Shown piece by piece: positions 1 through 12,021 of a stretch of 64,000 nt of DNA (positions within the stretch are counted from its first letter, which is position 1; each line of letters starts with the position of its first letter). Position numbers and translations under genes: made by a program. The DNA lies in contig PDHQ01000088.1 of NCBI GenBank assembly GCA_003339415.1, positions 62,001-126,000 on the forward strand, given 5' to 3'. The DNA comes from Ophiocordyceps camponoti-saundersi (nom. inval.). Taxonomy: Eukaryota > Ascomycota > Sordariomycetes > Hypocreales > Ophiocordycipitaceae. The notes under the pieces were generated by a model. It worked only from the letters and a program-made list of their open reading frames with translations. It searched no databases and was not told the origin of the DNA.

Positions 1-850
1 GGCGTCTCTTAAATAATAATTAGGGATTACTATAAAATATTATTATAAATAGGGATCTTAAGTTCTTATCGGTAATATAGCGTATAATATAGCGATAATA
101 TTAAACTTAACTATCTTATTTAACTATATATTACCTATAAACTAATAGTTAAATAGAGAGATTTATCTATATTATTAAGTTCGTATTATAAATATTAATT
201 AACTCCCTATATAACTTAGTAAAATAGCTAATAGCGGTCTTATATATTTAATTCGAACTAAATAATACTATATTAGTATTTATAAGATAAGCGCCGAACG
301 TTATTATAAAAAAGTTTATATTTACGGGCCTTATAGCCGTACTAACGTTATTAATATTACGATAGAAAAACTTATTATCTACGCGTATAAAAGCTAGAAA
401 CGCTATCGCCCTAGCTAGAATAATAGTAAAGAGATATTATAACCGCTATTATTAGTATATCTTATTTAAGATAGGCGATAAAATATATCTTTATTTATAT
501 TATAGATACTAACTTCTATTTATAATCCTTATAAAGATTAATATTTAATATTACGGTTTATTTAAAGTTATAAAGCGCGTAGGCTGCGTAGCGTATAGAC
601 TAGCTATTTTATAATATTAAAAAATTTACCCCGTTATAAATATAGAATAGCTAAAACTAGCTTTATTAAACCCCTTTATAAAATCTAAAATTATATTACT
701 AACCGATATTATTAAGAAGATATTAAAACGAATTATTAGTTAATGTTTATAATATAATAAGATTAAATACTTAATACGATTTATTAGCCTCGGCTATAAA
801 TATAATATATAGATCCCTATCGCTAAACTTAGCTTAATTACTATAACTAC
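1..850 (+). pseudogene. Ty3/gypsy integrase C-terminus with chromodomain, RIP-degraded
   Basis: The plus-strand frame, read through TAA/TAG codons that RIP makes from Gln or Trp codons, follows the end of a gypsy Pol. It shows the end of the integrase core at about 200-300, a KVGD-type segment of the C-terminal domain at about 420-500, a segment resembling VIKRVG..AYRL at 567-606, a DPF-like step near 670, and the end of a chromodomain (GYKYN..IPIAKL, 793-831). This order is typical of chromodomain-bearing gypsy elements (chromoviruses). The element enters from beyond the left edge, so gag, RT and the 5' LTR are outside the window. It has many stops and cannot make protein. The family call is inferred from motif order; no search was possible. 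Confidence 0.7.
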
Positions 851-2950
851 TTTATATAATTAGTATTATATAAAGTATAATACGTAACTATTACTAACTA
901 GTAATATTACTATATTACTATCTTAGGCTCTTAATAGCTATTATTCTAAATCTCTTTTCCTTCTTTTTATATTTTTTTATACTTACTATACCCTCGTATC
1001 TCTAAGCCTCCCCCCCTATTATCTATAAAGTTTCCTAACTGCCTTAATAATCCCTATAACTCTCCCGCCTACGATTAGCCTCTCTTATACTTAAATCCTA
1101 TACTTAGCTTATTCTTTGCTTATATAGCGAATACTAAGCTTAAAAATAAGCCTCTATAAGTAATAATAATAATTATAAAATATAACGCTATTAAACTTAA
1201 GTCGATAAATACTAATAACGTAATTATAAATATAATAGATAAGGAGAATATAATAGCTAATATTATAGCGGATAATATAAATATCGCTACTAGTATAACT
1301 ACTATAATAACCGTAAAGCGGCTATTAAATAACTAAACCTTAATTAATTAATAAACTAAGGAGGATAATAAAAATATTTATAATAGCTTTTTAATATATA
1401 TAGTAGCTTAATATATATAACTTATTACTACTAACGATATTACGAATATTATTATTTTATCCTAAACTATTATAATATAAGCTATTATAAATATAATAAA
1501 CGTATATAGATATATCTTACTAGCTAATAGCCTTTTAATTATTAATATTAATAAAGTATAAAACTTATAAAATAACCTTAAATACGCTATTTACTATACG
1601 CGATATATTTATAACTAGTAATTATATAAATATATTAATATAAGTATTTACCTAAACTTAACTATAATAAATATTATAGATAATATATAGATAAGGTATT
1701 AGTATAATATATTACGAAATAAGTTTAGAGAAATCTATAAATAACTCTTATAAGCGGAATACTAGCGCTAGCTTAACCTTATTAAGGATAATATAGTAAT
1801 AAAATCGAATACTAGTCTTAGTAATTATCGCTATTAAGTTAAAGCTAAATACGTAATAAACCTAAATTAGATCTAATTCTTACTCGCTTATAATATCTTT
1901 CCGTAAGCTATAATAATATAAAAAGATATTATCCTTATATTATAGAAATTATAAATAAATATTTTTATTAATATCTAGCTTATTAATTATCTATTAAGCT
2001 TACTAGCTTAAGCTTATATTATTAATATAGCTAAATTATTTATTATAAAGCGCTTAAATATAATATTTATATAATATATTAACTTATAGTATATAAGCTA
2101 TAATAACTAATACTAAATAGCTAATATTAAATTTAAATATTATATTTTATCCGCTATTTTCTACTATATAATACTTAATAAGCTAGATATTACCGATAGA
2201 TTATCCCGCGTAGCGATATAAATTAAATATAAGTAGCCTTAGATAACCGCTAAAAATACTCCTACGAAACGCGCGCGAACTAATTTATTAAGTAAATATA
2301 CCGAATACGCTACTATATCCTTATATACCTTTAATACGATAACGAAACGCGTACGTATAAAATCGAATAATTAATATATTAACCTAACTATAATACCCCT
2401 TAATTTTACTATAAATATAATATAGCTATTATAGATAAATATTTAAAATAATAAATATAAATACTTAATATTTATTATAACTAATATATTAAATATAATA
2501 AATAAAAAACTATAATATATACTTAGATAATATAATACTTATATTATAGCCTTAATAATTATTATAAAAAACTAATAATAAGAGATTATAGCTTTAAAAA
2601 CTATTATAGAAAGCTAATAATATAAGCTTATATAATTATATATTAAGATCGAAGAAGATAACGAAAAACTAATAAATTAATATATAAGAGAAATCGCTAA
2701 ATATATACTATAATATAAGAAAATATTATTACCGTATTAGAACGATAAAGCGTAAAAGTAAGATAATCGTAAGAGTATAATTATTCCGACCGAGGGTAAA
2801 TATAGCCGTAGGCCACGTGCGTATATACGTAATACGCCTATCTATATATATATTAGCTTAGCTTAAGCTATATAGGGCTCTCTTTATATAATATAAGATT
2901 ATCACGTCCTACGCTTATCGTGCTACTATATAGTGGGAGAGGCGTTATCG
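1..2950. repeat. AT-rich, RIP-mutated repeat block (left flank)
   Basis: Very AT-rich DNA in which CA and TG dinucleotides are almost missing while CG, CC and CT persist, the expected outcome of saturating repeat-induced point mutation (CpA to TpA on both strands). No open frame of useful length exists. The first 850 bases are recognisable as a gypsy integrase remnant (separate entry). From about 850 to 2950 I can follow frame fragments, including a Lys/Glu-rich, coiled-coil-like stretch near 2580-2790, but I cannot assign them to a family. Normal base composition returns at about 2950. Confidence 0.85.
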
Positions 2951-3919
2951 ATAGTGTCTTATCTAGCAGCCACATTACTGCATATTTATATATATATGCA
3001 TATTATGCTTATCTACTTATCCGTACGAACCTCTAATTAATCAACTCCACGGAGGATTCTCGTTGAACTAGTTAACTCAACGGCCCTAAGGCAGAATATC
3101 AAGTTGATTGAGCAGTTTGTATCCTTGGCCGCTACGAGTCCGTGTCCGGTTCCGGGTTTTCGTTGTTGTCGTGGTCGAAGTTGTTATCAAAGTCGTTATC
3201 GTCGTCGGTCGCTCATCAAGTATCAAGGCCTTGAGGGTGACCTCCAGGCATCAGCCATCGCACCAATGGATCAGAGGCCGAAGTAGGAGTCAGGCGCATG
3301 AGCCAACCCATCAGAGAGATGCTATGAGATGGTCAAAATTGCATCACCATAAATTCAAGGAACAAAACTTGAAGACAGCGTCGCCTCAAGCTCCGTATAA
3401 TCTGCGCCCATCGTTCCACGAATACTTTAATGTCTCCAGGATACGGCTGACATGCTGCACATTTAGCGGTTAGCAAGATTTATGGCGTATGGTCGTTCGT
3501 CCATACCATTAAACCGAAACGTTTCATTCCTTCCAGCCGCTCACGCAAGGAATTTTGCTGATATGGATCAACGACATCGATGCCCACGGTAAGAAGTGGT
3601 CACAAAGTTGCCAGCTGGTTGATACCCGTCGAAGAGCGGCCCGTCAATGTGAGAACCCGATCGACAGGAATCTTGATCTTCTCAGTGTCAGAGGCCGCAG
3701 TCCCAGTCCTTCTTATGGTAACTCTCTCGAGAAAATGGTGAATGACCGACTATAACACAGTACGCATGCTACTGCCGTTCGAGCTTCGATGGCCTCACCG
3801 ATTTCATCAGTCTCGTATACCGGCATGTGGTCCAGCTTTTCCAGACCAAGGCATATGGCAGGTGCTCATCTTCCTTCGATGCCTTGAGCAAAAAAACCCG
3901 GATGTACAGGATCGGTATG
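2951..3919. other. Intergenic transition from AT-rich block to gene island
   Basis: Base composition becomes normal here. Reading frames of up to about 120 codons occur on the plus strand, but none has recognisable motifs or plausible splice structure. The stretch lies just downstream of the stop codon of the minus-strand TPR-CHAT gene and probably contains its 3' untranslated region. I see no RNA gene. Confidence 0.5.
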
Positions 3920-6900
3920 TTAGACTCCAAAATGAACATAAGGAACCCACAGCGGCGCCTTGGATTCCTTTGTGCCGCTTATTATCACGTCTCGATTCCA
4001 AACCTCCTTGATCTCCTCGCACAGCCATTCTTTTCGGAGTGTCCGAATAGCCTGATGCAAAGCCATGCTAACAGACGCATCACTCAGCCCGTTCGCGCCT
4101 AGCGACTCGTACACTATCCGGGCCATATTGACAGATAGATAATCATCAACCTCCCATAAGGTTCCGATAGCGTGTCGAAACCCTGCCAGTTGGAACATAT
4201 TCGTAAGGTGCAGGCTCTCGTCAGCCGAGTTATCCTCGGCGTTCTTTCCCGTCCCGCAAGCAGAAAGATAGGCGAGAAAGGGTAAGGTAGAACTAAGATC
4301 GGTTTCGATAAGGCCTGCCACTGTTAAGGGACGGTCTTCCCAATCCTCTAAACATAAACAGCTCTGGAGGGGATCTATATCGGCCTGACCGTGCCCGGCA
4401 AAATGAAAGATGCCGCAGGTCTTTAATGCTGAAACTGTCTCCTCTAGGTAGGGCTGCGGTGAGATAACCGATAGGTTCAAGGGGGCTGAAGTGCATATTG
4501 CCCGCACGGCCCCAACCTCGTCGTCTGTGTATATTAGAGGGTTCAAACGCGGTGTTTCTTTCATAGAGATAACGACAACAGACCCGTCTATCTTAGCCTT
4601 TGAGTCATAGATTTGCCGTTGACGCGTTCGGAAGATAGTCGTCAGAGATGAGCCGTAGGACGATACCACCCTGTCAAGCGCTGCCCTATTACTTTCCAGA
4701 TGATATCCCGCCGCATGAAGCGGGAACCTGGTAAGCGGCCCGGTCGGAACCCACCAGACATGCGGCCATTCTCCTGATGGGATATCAGTAAAGCCTAGTG
4801 CCTCGAGTATTGGTTCCACAATATCATCCCATAACCACTCTAGAGTCCCGACGGTTTGCACATCTTTAAGTCGATTCCGGATACCTTCATAAGTCAAGTT
4901 AGGCAGATGTAATTCTCTGATACGAGACGCTTCAACGATAAGTGCATCGCAACCATGCACGCTCGTGTTAAGGACTATGATCGGACCCGCAGCGGCGGCA
5001 TAATAAAATTCTTCGTCACGAAGCTTCGCTAAGAATCGATCAAATCCATCTTTCTTGCGAATTTCTTGCGTAAGGTTCCGCAGCTGGCGGCTCTGAAAAT
5101 GACGCTGGTCTATAGAAGACGAGACGAAAAGGGAATTGACGGGCTCGCCGTAAGTACTGGTATGCGTGCTAGGCGCGTCGAGGCAACGCCGGACGGTCTC
5201 GAAAGCGTCAGCTAGTTGAGGGTGTCGCTTTCGAAGCTCCGAGATATCAGCGCGTAGATGGTTGGTATAGGTGGCGAGGATTCCGCGACAAGCATCCAGT
5301 ACCCGTATGCCGTTCAATGGGCCTAGGCCAAAGTGTAGAGCAACGGCAGCAGCATTAGACGCAATGCCTGAGGCTTGTGAGAGAAAAACCTTTTTGTCCG
5401 CAGCTGAGCTTCCACCAAAAAAAGAATCCTCAAGCAGGGCAATAGCCGTCTTAGCATCTTCCAAGGACTGGGGACCCCGTCGAAGAACATCCGGTCTAGA
5501 CAGGAGTCGACGGGCAGCAGAGATGCCAAATTCTGCTCCTTTCGCGCATTGTAGGGCACAATGAAAACATTCTGTCGATTGTTCGCGGTCCTCTATCGCG
5601 CCCGTACGAAGGAATCGTTTGTCTAGATGGTCTCCAAGGTGTGTGTAAATCCGCGATCGGTCGAGATCGTCGGCAGGAAGGCTCGCCATCGTTTCCTCAG
5701 TTAAGCTTATGGCTTCTTCCAGGGCATCCATATCATTTGTGCGATCGTAATAGGCGGCTAGATGCTGCTCGAGACAGGCCAAGGCAAATGTTCGTACGCG
5801 GTTGTCCAGTGCAGCCGTAGCGATGGCTTCTCTGCTCACAGTGATAGCCTCTTCCAGGTCCTCCATGGCGCCGAGACGGGAGAAACGCAGATGTAGGGCT
5901 TCGCCGAGAACGCGCAGTAGTCTCGGTCTGTCCGGGTAATCGCGGGGATTCACCGCGATGGATTCTCTGAGCATATCAATTGTCTCTTCGATGTCTTCCA
6001 TCGCACCTGTGCGCTCATAACGATACATCAAATGAGACGCAAGATTTCCGAAGGTGTTATTCCTCCATTTCTGCGATTCAGACGGGTGACCGGGAGGAAA
6101 GGCAGCGATGGCTTGTCTAGTTATGCTGATTGCCTGGTTCAAGTCCTCCATGGCAAAACCGTCAAGGTAACGAGCTGCAAGAGCGTTCGCCAAGCTCATC
6201 AGCCATAGCGGTCGATTTGGATGGTCGAGGGAAGCCACGTCGATGAGGCGCCTAGCGTTTGCCGTAGCTTCTTCTGATTTATCAAGTGGAGTTGCTTCGA
6301 TGGCCTCTTCTAGTTGCGCCATCGTCACTCTGGCGGCATCAAAGGATCTTATCAAGCCGTTAGCTTCTTCTCGACTCACCAACCTTCTGGTAGCAAGATG
6401 CCTGCTGCTGTGTCTCAAAGTTATTTCGTCGTGACAGCCAGTTTGCCAGTCATCATTGTTGTCGCAGTGTTCGATTTGGACCTCCATCTTCCATACATAG
6501 TTTATCCAGCCGGGGTATTGTGCTCGGGGGAAAACTCCAATGTCTCGTCCTGGAGCCTGCGCTAAAGACTCAACAAATTTGGACGTATCATCGTCATCGT
6601 CTGCTTCAGTCGGGAGGCCAATCTTCCATGCGTTAGTGTGGCATTGCAGCGATTTGGAGCCTCGGACATTGCTCTGGAAGCTATATAGATCCTGGTCAGA
6701 GATTTGTCTTTCTACGGCCGTAGCCGCCGTTCGCACTGGGCCGAAGGCGAACGAGGTCGAGGAGTTGGCATAGTCATCTGCCGCATCGACAAGGTCAGGG
6801 TTACACCAGCCTGAAGCGCAATCAGCATGTCATGGTTCTTTCCTTTGGTGATCGCTTCAATGCTTCGGACTTGCCTTGATCATGTGACCATATCTTGATG

Positions 6901-7064
6901 ACTAACTGCTGTAGCTTCCCGGGCGTTGTCGTGAAGGTGATGTAGGGACGGCGAGGAGTGTTCTGGTCAAACCTTTCGAGGAATATTCTGGAGAAAACCC
7001 GGGGCTTGTTGAGATCGATCCGGGCCATGGGCCCAGTAAGTGAGGAGTCTACAGAGTCCTCCAT
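3920..7064 (-). CDS. TPR-CHAT domain protein (caspase-like protease fold)
   Basis: The model has two exons, 7064-6875 and 6810-3920, encoding 1026 residues. The long exon is open up to a TGA at 6830-6832 but has no ATG near its start. A 64-nt GC-AG intron joins it in frame to an upstream ATG exon, giving DQG/W at the junction. The N-terminal ~200 residues look beta-rich and are unassigned. TPR-like repeats with a recurring (A/D)MEDLEEAI core and ~45-50 residue spacing cover roughly 240-490. The C-terminal third is a CHAT domain with the catalytic pair His870 in HFAGHG (codon 4391-4393) and Cys915 in LSACGTG (codon 4256-4258), ending in a WVPYVHFG segment usual for the family. CHAT proteins are caspase-clan peptidases; in fungi TPR-CHAT proteins are often linked to self/non-self or cell-death signalling, but that role here is inference. 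An alternative start is the Met at residue 13. Confidence 0.85.
6811..6874 (-). other. GC-AG intron of the TPR-CHAT gene
   Basis: On the minus strand the intron starts GCAAGT, a strong context for the rare GC donor, and ends TTCAG, with a TGCTGATT branch-like site about 15 nt before the acceptor. Removing it joins GATCAAG to GCTGG and keeps the frame open across both exons. No GT donor in the neighbourhood gives an in-frame join. Confidence 0.75.
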
Positions 7065-9334
7065 TTCGAAGCATATGCTTTATTGCGACTTCTGGTGTTT
7101 GGCAACGAACGATTGGCCTCTATAAGCCGACGGGGTAAACACATATCTAGTCCGTATGTACAGGTGGGATATTTATATATATTATACCTCCCAATACAGA
7201 CTTACCCTCGGCTCTGTAGCTTTCCCTACCCACGATCGCCTAGCGCTGACACTTACAGTCGTCGAAGCTGGCTTCGTCCAGATGCACGTATGTATTTCCA
7301 GGGCTCCGGGCAAGCTGTTGGTCATCTGCAGTGACGTGGTGATGCGGAAACAGCGGCGGCGAAGCAAGGCAATGTGGCAGTGGCCTCACTGCCACACAGG
7401 GCCCGGATCTACCGTCTAAGCAACAACCAACGGCAAACCAGCTGTAGCAGGCACAGCCACCTTGTGTCCGCCAAACCATGCTCCCCAGGAGCTATAAGTG
7501 ACGAGACCTGGCTGCCTGGTATTTATATGTGCAGAAGCGGTAGAGGCTGGGTCGAGCTGGATCACGTGATTCGCATCTCCTAAACATTCAACAACACAAA
7601 ATCACGGTATCCGGAGATTCCCGCTACCTGTGCTGCGAGCCCTCGCTTTTCCCCTTGTTCGTGACTGTCAGACCTTTCTGTCACCGTACATACGATTGAT
7701 CATTCCACCCCAAGAGCTGTTGGGAATCACACGCCTAGGACCGGCGGGCCTTGGCCACTTTGACAACATCCGTATATATGTACGTATACATATGTACGGA
7801 TTATGTACGGAGCATATTCGACTGAACGCAAGACAGACTTTACCCGGGGCCTGACTACCTGGGTATCGACCTCGCTCTCTCTGCTGTGCTGCCCCGGATC
7901 GGCTCGGCGTGCAGCACTTGGGGGCGGTTGCTGCCGACCTCGTGCTCTCCGACGAATCAGGCATTGGACTGCGCCCAACAAGCCCGAAAGGTGTTTCGGC
8001 CTCTGTGGCGGAATGAAAAGGCTGATTTCTCCCCCGCCGAGCCTGAAAGCAAGAAAAGAAGAAGGGGAGTGAGTGGTGTATGTATCATGGGTTTCGCACA
8101 GTGCGAAAGCCTTTTCACTCTGCAATATAGAAATTCATGCCCTGGATCACGGATGAATCGTCGACGTTGTGTCTTGCTTTTGAAGATGCGAAAGCACACT
8201 GTATGTATCATCTGGAGCAAGACGCGTGTTTTCGATGCTCGCGGTTAGCCGATACTTGAGGCAGCCCTTACCTTTGCATGGAATCTCCAGGTATTTTCCT
8301 ATCTGCAAGCTCCGCCTCCCTCTCCATCTATCTCTCTGCTCTCTTCTCACTCCTCTCACACAAAGCCGCATGTTATGTACACTCACTCACGCTCACGCGC
8401 ACACATACATATGTACACCCCTGACCACTGCTGCCCGTTGATCACCGCCTGGTTCGGCAGACGAATGAGACGCTACAGTAGTACCCTCCAGACCTGCTGA
8501 CGAGGAAGAAACAATTATCACACGCTCATCCTACATGTAGTTCGTCTCCCGTGTGTTACCCGCTAACCTGCCGAGTTCACGCCACGGCGACGCTATGCCC
8601 TCGAAGGGGCTCGTCGTGACTCCTTCGATCCCTGTCATCCCGCCATCCCGCTCTCGGCTGGGGGTGGGCTTCGCCGTTTCCACCCCCGAGGCTACGCCCC
8701 AGAGCCTAGAGACCAAAGATCAAAGCCTAAGGCGCCTATTTTTGTTCCCTATTTTTTTTTTGGTGGGGGGGGGGGGGGGAGGGGGGGGGGGGAGAAAACA
8801 GTTAGAGTAGACTCTAGGGGGGGGGGGGGTTGTCCTTCCCCTCTTGCNNNNNNNNNNGGGGGGGGGGGGGGGTGCGCGGGGGCGGCGGTTGGGTCCGCCG
8901 GCCGGGGGCGGGGGGGGGGGGGGGGGGGGTTCTCCTTCCCGCTGTCGCTCTACCACCCGTCTGTCGACTCGCCGCGCGCTTTCCCTCTATCGACGGCCCT
9001 TCCCGTGACAGCTTCTCCTCCCGCAAACTCCGACGACCTGCGCGCGACCTTTTCGTCGTCAGAGATTAGGGAAGTCCCGTTCGCCCGCTTTCCCATCGCC
9101 CTCTTCCCGCCACCGCCCGCCACCACCGGCCCCCCCCTGTGTCCCTCGAGACGGAGACGACCCCGACAACGACAAAGCCAAACGTCGATCAGTCTGACTT
9201 CGTTCAGTGTTGCCTCTTTCAGCTTCCGCGCCAGTGCTGTCCTTCCCGCCGTCGCTCCTCGCGCTGCCGGCGCCGGACGCGACCTCTAAGCCCAACATTT
9301 CTGATCGTTGCCGACCCTCCCCCTTCACGGCACC
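7065..9334. other. Intergenic region between divergent TPR-CHAT and ARL8 genes
   Basis: About 2.3 kb between the two divergent start codons, so it should hold both promoters. Reading frames here are short (up to about 130 codons), compositionally biased and unrecognised. The segment 8740-8935 is dominated by G homopolymers around a 10-base gap. The 9060-9330 stretch is pyrimidine-rich, as expected for the leader of the plus-strand ARL8 gene. I see no tRNA or other RNA gene. Confidence 0.5.
8848..8857. other. Assembly gap (10 N) between G homopolymers
   Basis: Ten N flanked by long G runs (8764-8792, 8817-8829, 8858-8872, 8909-8929). The unique sequence on the left (TTGTCCTTCCC) closely resembles that on the right after the G run (TTCTCCTTCCC), so the same locus may have been assembled on both sides. 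Confidence 0.9.
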
Positions 9335-10349
9335 ATGGCAGGCCTTTTCCGAAGAATGTATGATTGGCTGCTGCGCACCTTTTGGTGAGTTGGCAAGCAA
9401 CCTCCACCTCGCGCCTCGTCGTCTCGACCTCCCCCCTTTTCTTTAACCTTCCACCCCTCCTTCCGCCGAAATGACATCTCTGTCCGATCCGTCGCAGACA
9501 GTCGACTGACCCGGTATTGACCAGGGCTATGGAGATGGATGTCACACTGGTCGGCCTCCAAAATGCCGGCAAGACATCGCTGTTACGAGTCCTGGCGGTG
9601 AGTTGTCAGCTCAGCCTCCTTGTCCCCAGAGCCCCTTTTCGGTATGCTTCGAGCCACATGACTGACGGTGGTCTCGGCTCCTTTAGGGCGGCGAGTTCAC
9701 ATTGGAGTGAGCATACCCTTTTCCCAGAGCCACGCGGTCGCATCTCGTCATGTTTCTTCCCGCTCCGTCCCTCTCGTCCCTTCTCCCCGCCAATAGCTCT
9801 TTTCAACCCCCGCAACCCCCTTGCCCCCCTCCCCCCCCCCCCCCCTCTGTGCGCGCAGTCCTCGAGATCGTTCCCTGCCAACGAGATGTCGTCGACCGAT
9901 GATCGTCCTGACGAAGCGGGCTAATTCGCTTATCCAACAGTTCGATACCGACCGTCGGGTTCAACATGAAGCGCGTGCAACGAGGTCATGTCTCTTTGAA
10001 ATGTTGGGACATTGGTGGCCAGCCGCGGTTTCGATCGATGTGGGAGAGGTACTGTCGGGGCGTCAACGCTATTGTCTTTATTGTAGACATTGCCGACGTA
10101 GCGCTGATCCCACAAGCCAAAGAAGAACTCCACGCGCTCATGGGACATACCTCGCTGGACGGGATTCCTCTCCTCGTCCTGGGTAACAAGTCTGACCTTC
10201 CGCGGAAGCTATCGGTGGATGAGTTGATTGACGAGCTGGACCTCAAGAGCATCACGGGGCGAGAGGTGTGTTGCTACGGCATCAGCGCGAAGGAGGAGAC
10301 GAATCTCGAGGCTGTTGTGCAGTTTCTGGTCAAGTGGGCCGGTCGCTGA
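9335..10349 (+). CDS. arl8: ARL8-type small GTPase (Arf-like)
   Basis: Four exons (9335-9384, 9525-9597, 9687-9706, 9941-10349) encode 183 residues, the usual ARL8 size. The start sits in CACCATGG. All GTP-binding motifs are visible: P-loop GLQNAGKT (27-34), switch I Thr52 in PTVGFN, WDIGGQ (70-75), NKSD (130-133) and SAK (163-165). The N-terminus is an amphipathic helix ending in FWAMEMD and lacks the Gly2 that Arf proteins use for myristoylation, as expected for ARL8. ARL8 acts on lysosome/vacuole membranes in organelle positioning and fusion; in fungi its role is less well defined. All introns are GT-AG (140, 89 and 234 nt), and a CTAAT branch-like site precedes the last acceptor. Exon 3 is only 20 nt. 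Downstream is low-complexity DNA. Confidence 0.95.
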
Positions 10350-11854
10350 GACCCTTGTTTCGCTGACCATGAACGACGGACGACGACAACGACGACAACG
10401 ACAAGCAAGCGATGACACGACGACAACGATGACGACGAAAGATTGAGCCGCAGGGCATGTCATAACTGTCCATGCGTGGAAGGTAAGGAGTTAGTCCCGC
10501 TTGGCGGCCAGCCGAGTTGAAACCTGCGGTATTGGTCTGCCGAGGGGTAGCTCTTTTTTTTTTTTTTTTGACGACAGTCAATACAAATCACGTTTCTCTG
10601 AATCTGCGTGCAACTCGGAGCTCAATCAAGCCTTATTTGCGGGTGACAGACCGGCAGACGGAAGGAAGACGGCTCGTGAGTTTGATGTGACTTGGGGTAC
10701 TCTATGCTTCGTGCGCGTTGCATCGTGAAGGTGGGGGGGGGGGGGAAGAGGAACGATAAGGACTGGAGAGAGTGGAACCGTTTGTTCTCGGCGAGGCGAC
10801 CGGATGAACGGGCAGTCTTTCTCATGAGCGAGGAAAAGGGGGGAGGCAGATAGCCTCGAGGGTTGTGAAGGGCTGGGAATTAAGGACTGGAGAGCGTAAC
10901 CAGTCTCCGTAGATGGCTGAGATGGGATGGAAGAAAAGGGGATGGAGTAGGAAAAGGTGTAAGAGAGAGAGAGAGAGAGAAGAGGCGGGAACCAGAGGGG
11001 AACGGGAAAGGGGGGGAAAGGGGGGGCGAGGGGAGGGACCAAGAAGAGGGATCCGTGTACGGATATAGTAGCACCGGTCGCCGCAATTAAGAGTAAATTA
11101 GGAGGAGGAAGCGGTAGATTCTTGATGTGTTGGCAACGCCAAAAAGGAGGCTGGAACTCGGCTACTGCAGACGGACCACTTTTTTTAGGGGGGGAGGTTT
11201 GGGTTGTTGTCGATGCGTTGGCCAACGCAGCATTGCAGAAGGAGGAAGAGGAGGAGAAGAGGAGAAGGAGGAGGAGGAGGAGAAGGAGAAGGAGGAGAAG
11301 GAGAAGGAGGAGAAGGAGACAGACACCCCTTTCTGCGAGTGACTGAGTGAGTGAGTGTTTGTATATGTGCGAGAGAGATGGGTAATAATAATAATGCTTG
11401 TCGTCGTGGACGTCTGCCACGTCGACTGCGCAGGACGCGGGTTCTGGTTCGATGAATCAGATCTTACATGGATGAGCTGCTTCCGCTATACGTCCACACA
11501 CACACATATACACATACATACATACACACATACGGACGGACGGACTGCATCCTTACAATACTAGGATCATTCGACATAGTAATCCGTAACCGTAGGCACA
11601 TACACACACGTGATAGCCCGTCGCCGACGACGGAGGAGGAAGCAAGTACCTAGGAAGCAAGTAGGCGGCGGGGAAAGGGGAGGAAAGGGAATGGGGGTTG
11701 CCGGTCCCGGACCGGATCGGGACGGGCCGGAGCGATTTGAGGAGCGCGGCACTTGTCGCTTTCTTTGTCATTTAAGGTAGTATGTACGGCTACTGTCTCT
11801 GGTCGCCAAACGTAACGTCTTCCTCCTCCTCCTTCCCCCCTCCACACCACCATC
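10350..11854. other. Intergenic region with low-complexity tracts
   Basis: Follows ARL8 and precedes the threonine aldolase gene. It holds a CGA/ACA-rich tract just after the ARL8 stop, a T run at 10553-10569, a G run at 10732-10744, a GA tract at 10967-10980, a purine tract (separate entry), and CACATA repeats near 11495-11530. A minus-strand frame across 10626-11420 is leucine/proline/serine low complexity produced by these tracts and is not supported as a gene. Confidence 0.5.
11236..11320. repeat. Imperfect GGA/GAA purine tract
   Basis: About 85 bases of almost pure purine on the plus strand made of GGA and GAA triplets. It produces Glu/Arg/Lys-only translations on one strand and Leu/Ser-only ones on the other. 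It could form triplex DNA, which is inference. Confidence 0.9.
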
Positions 11855-11979
11855 ATGCATCAACCCAGACATCGATTCCGAGGCCGGCCCTTCCGTTTGC
11901 TTGTGTCTTGCGTCTTGCATCACCGCGTTGCGCCCGAGTTATCCTCCTGGCGTCGCGTGCCCGTTGTTGCTCGAAGCTG

Positions 11980-12021
<42 letters not shown>

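Noticed and set aside
10626..11420. 264-codon minus-strand frame after ARL8
   Set aside because: Made of poly-Leu, Ser and Pro runs from purine/pyrimidine tracts; no domain, and it overlaps several microsatellites.
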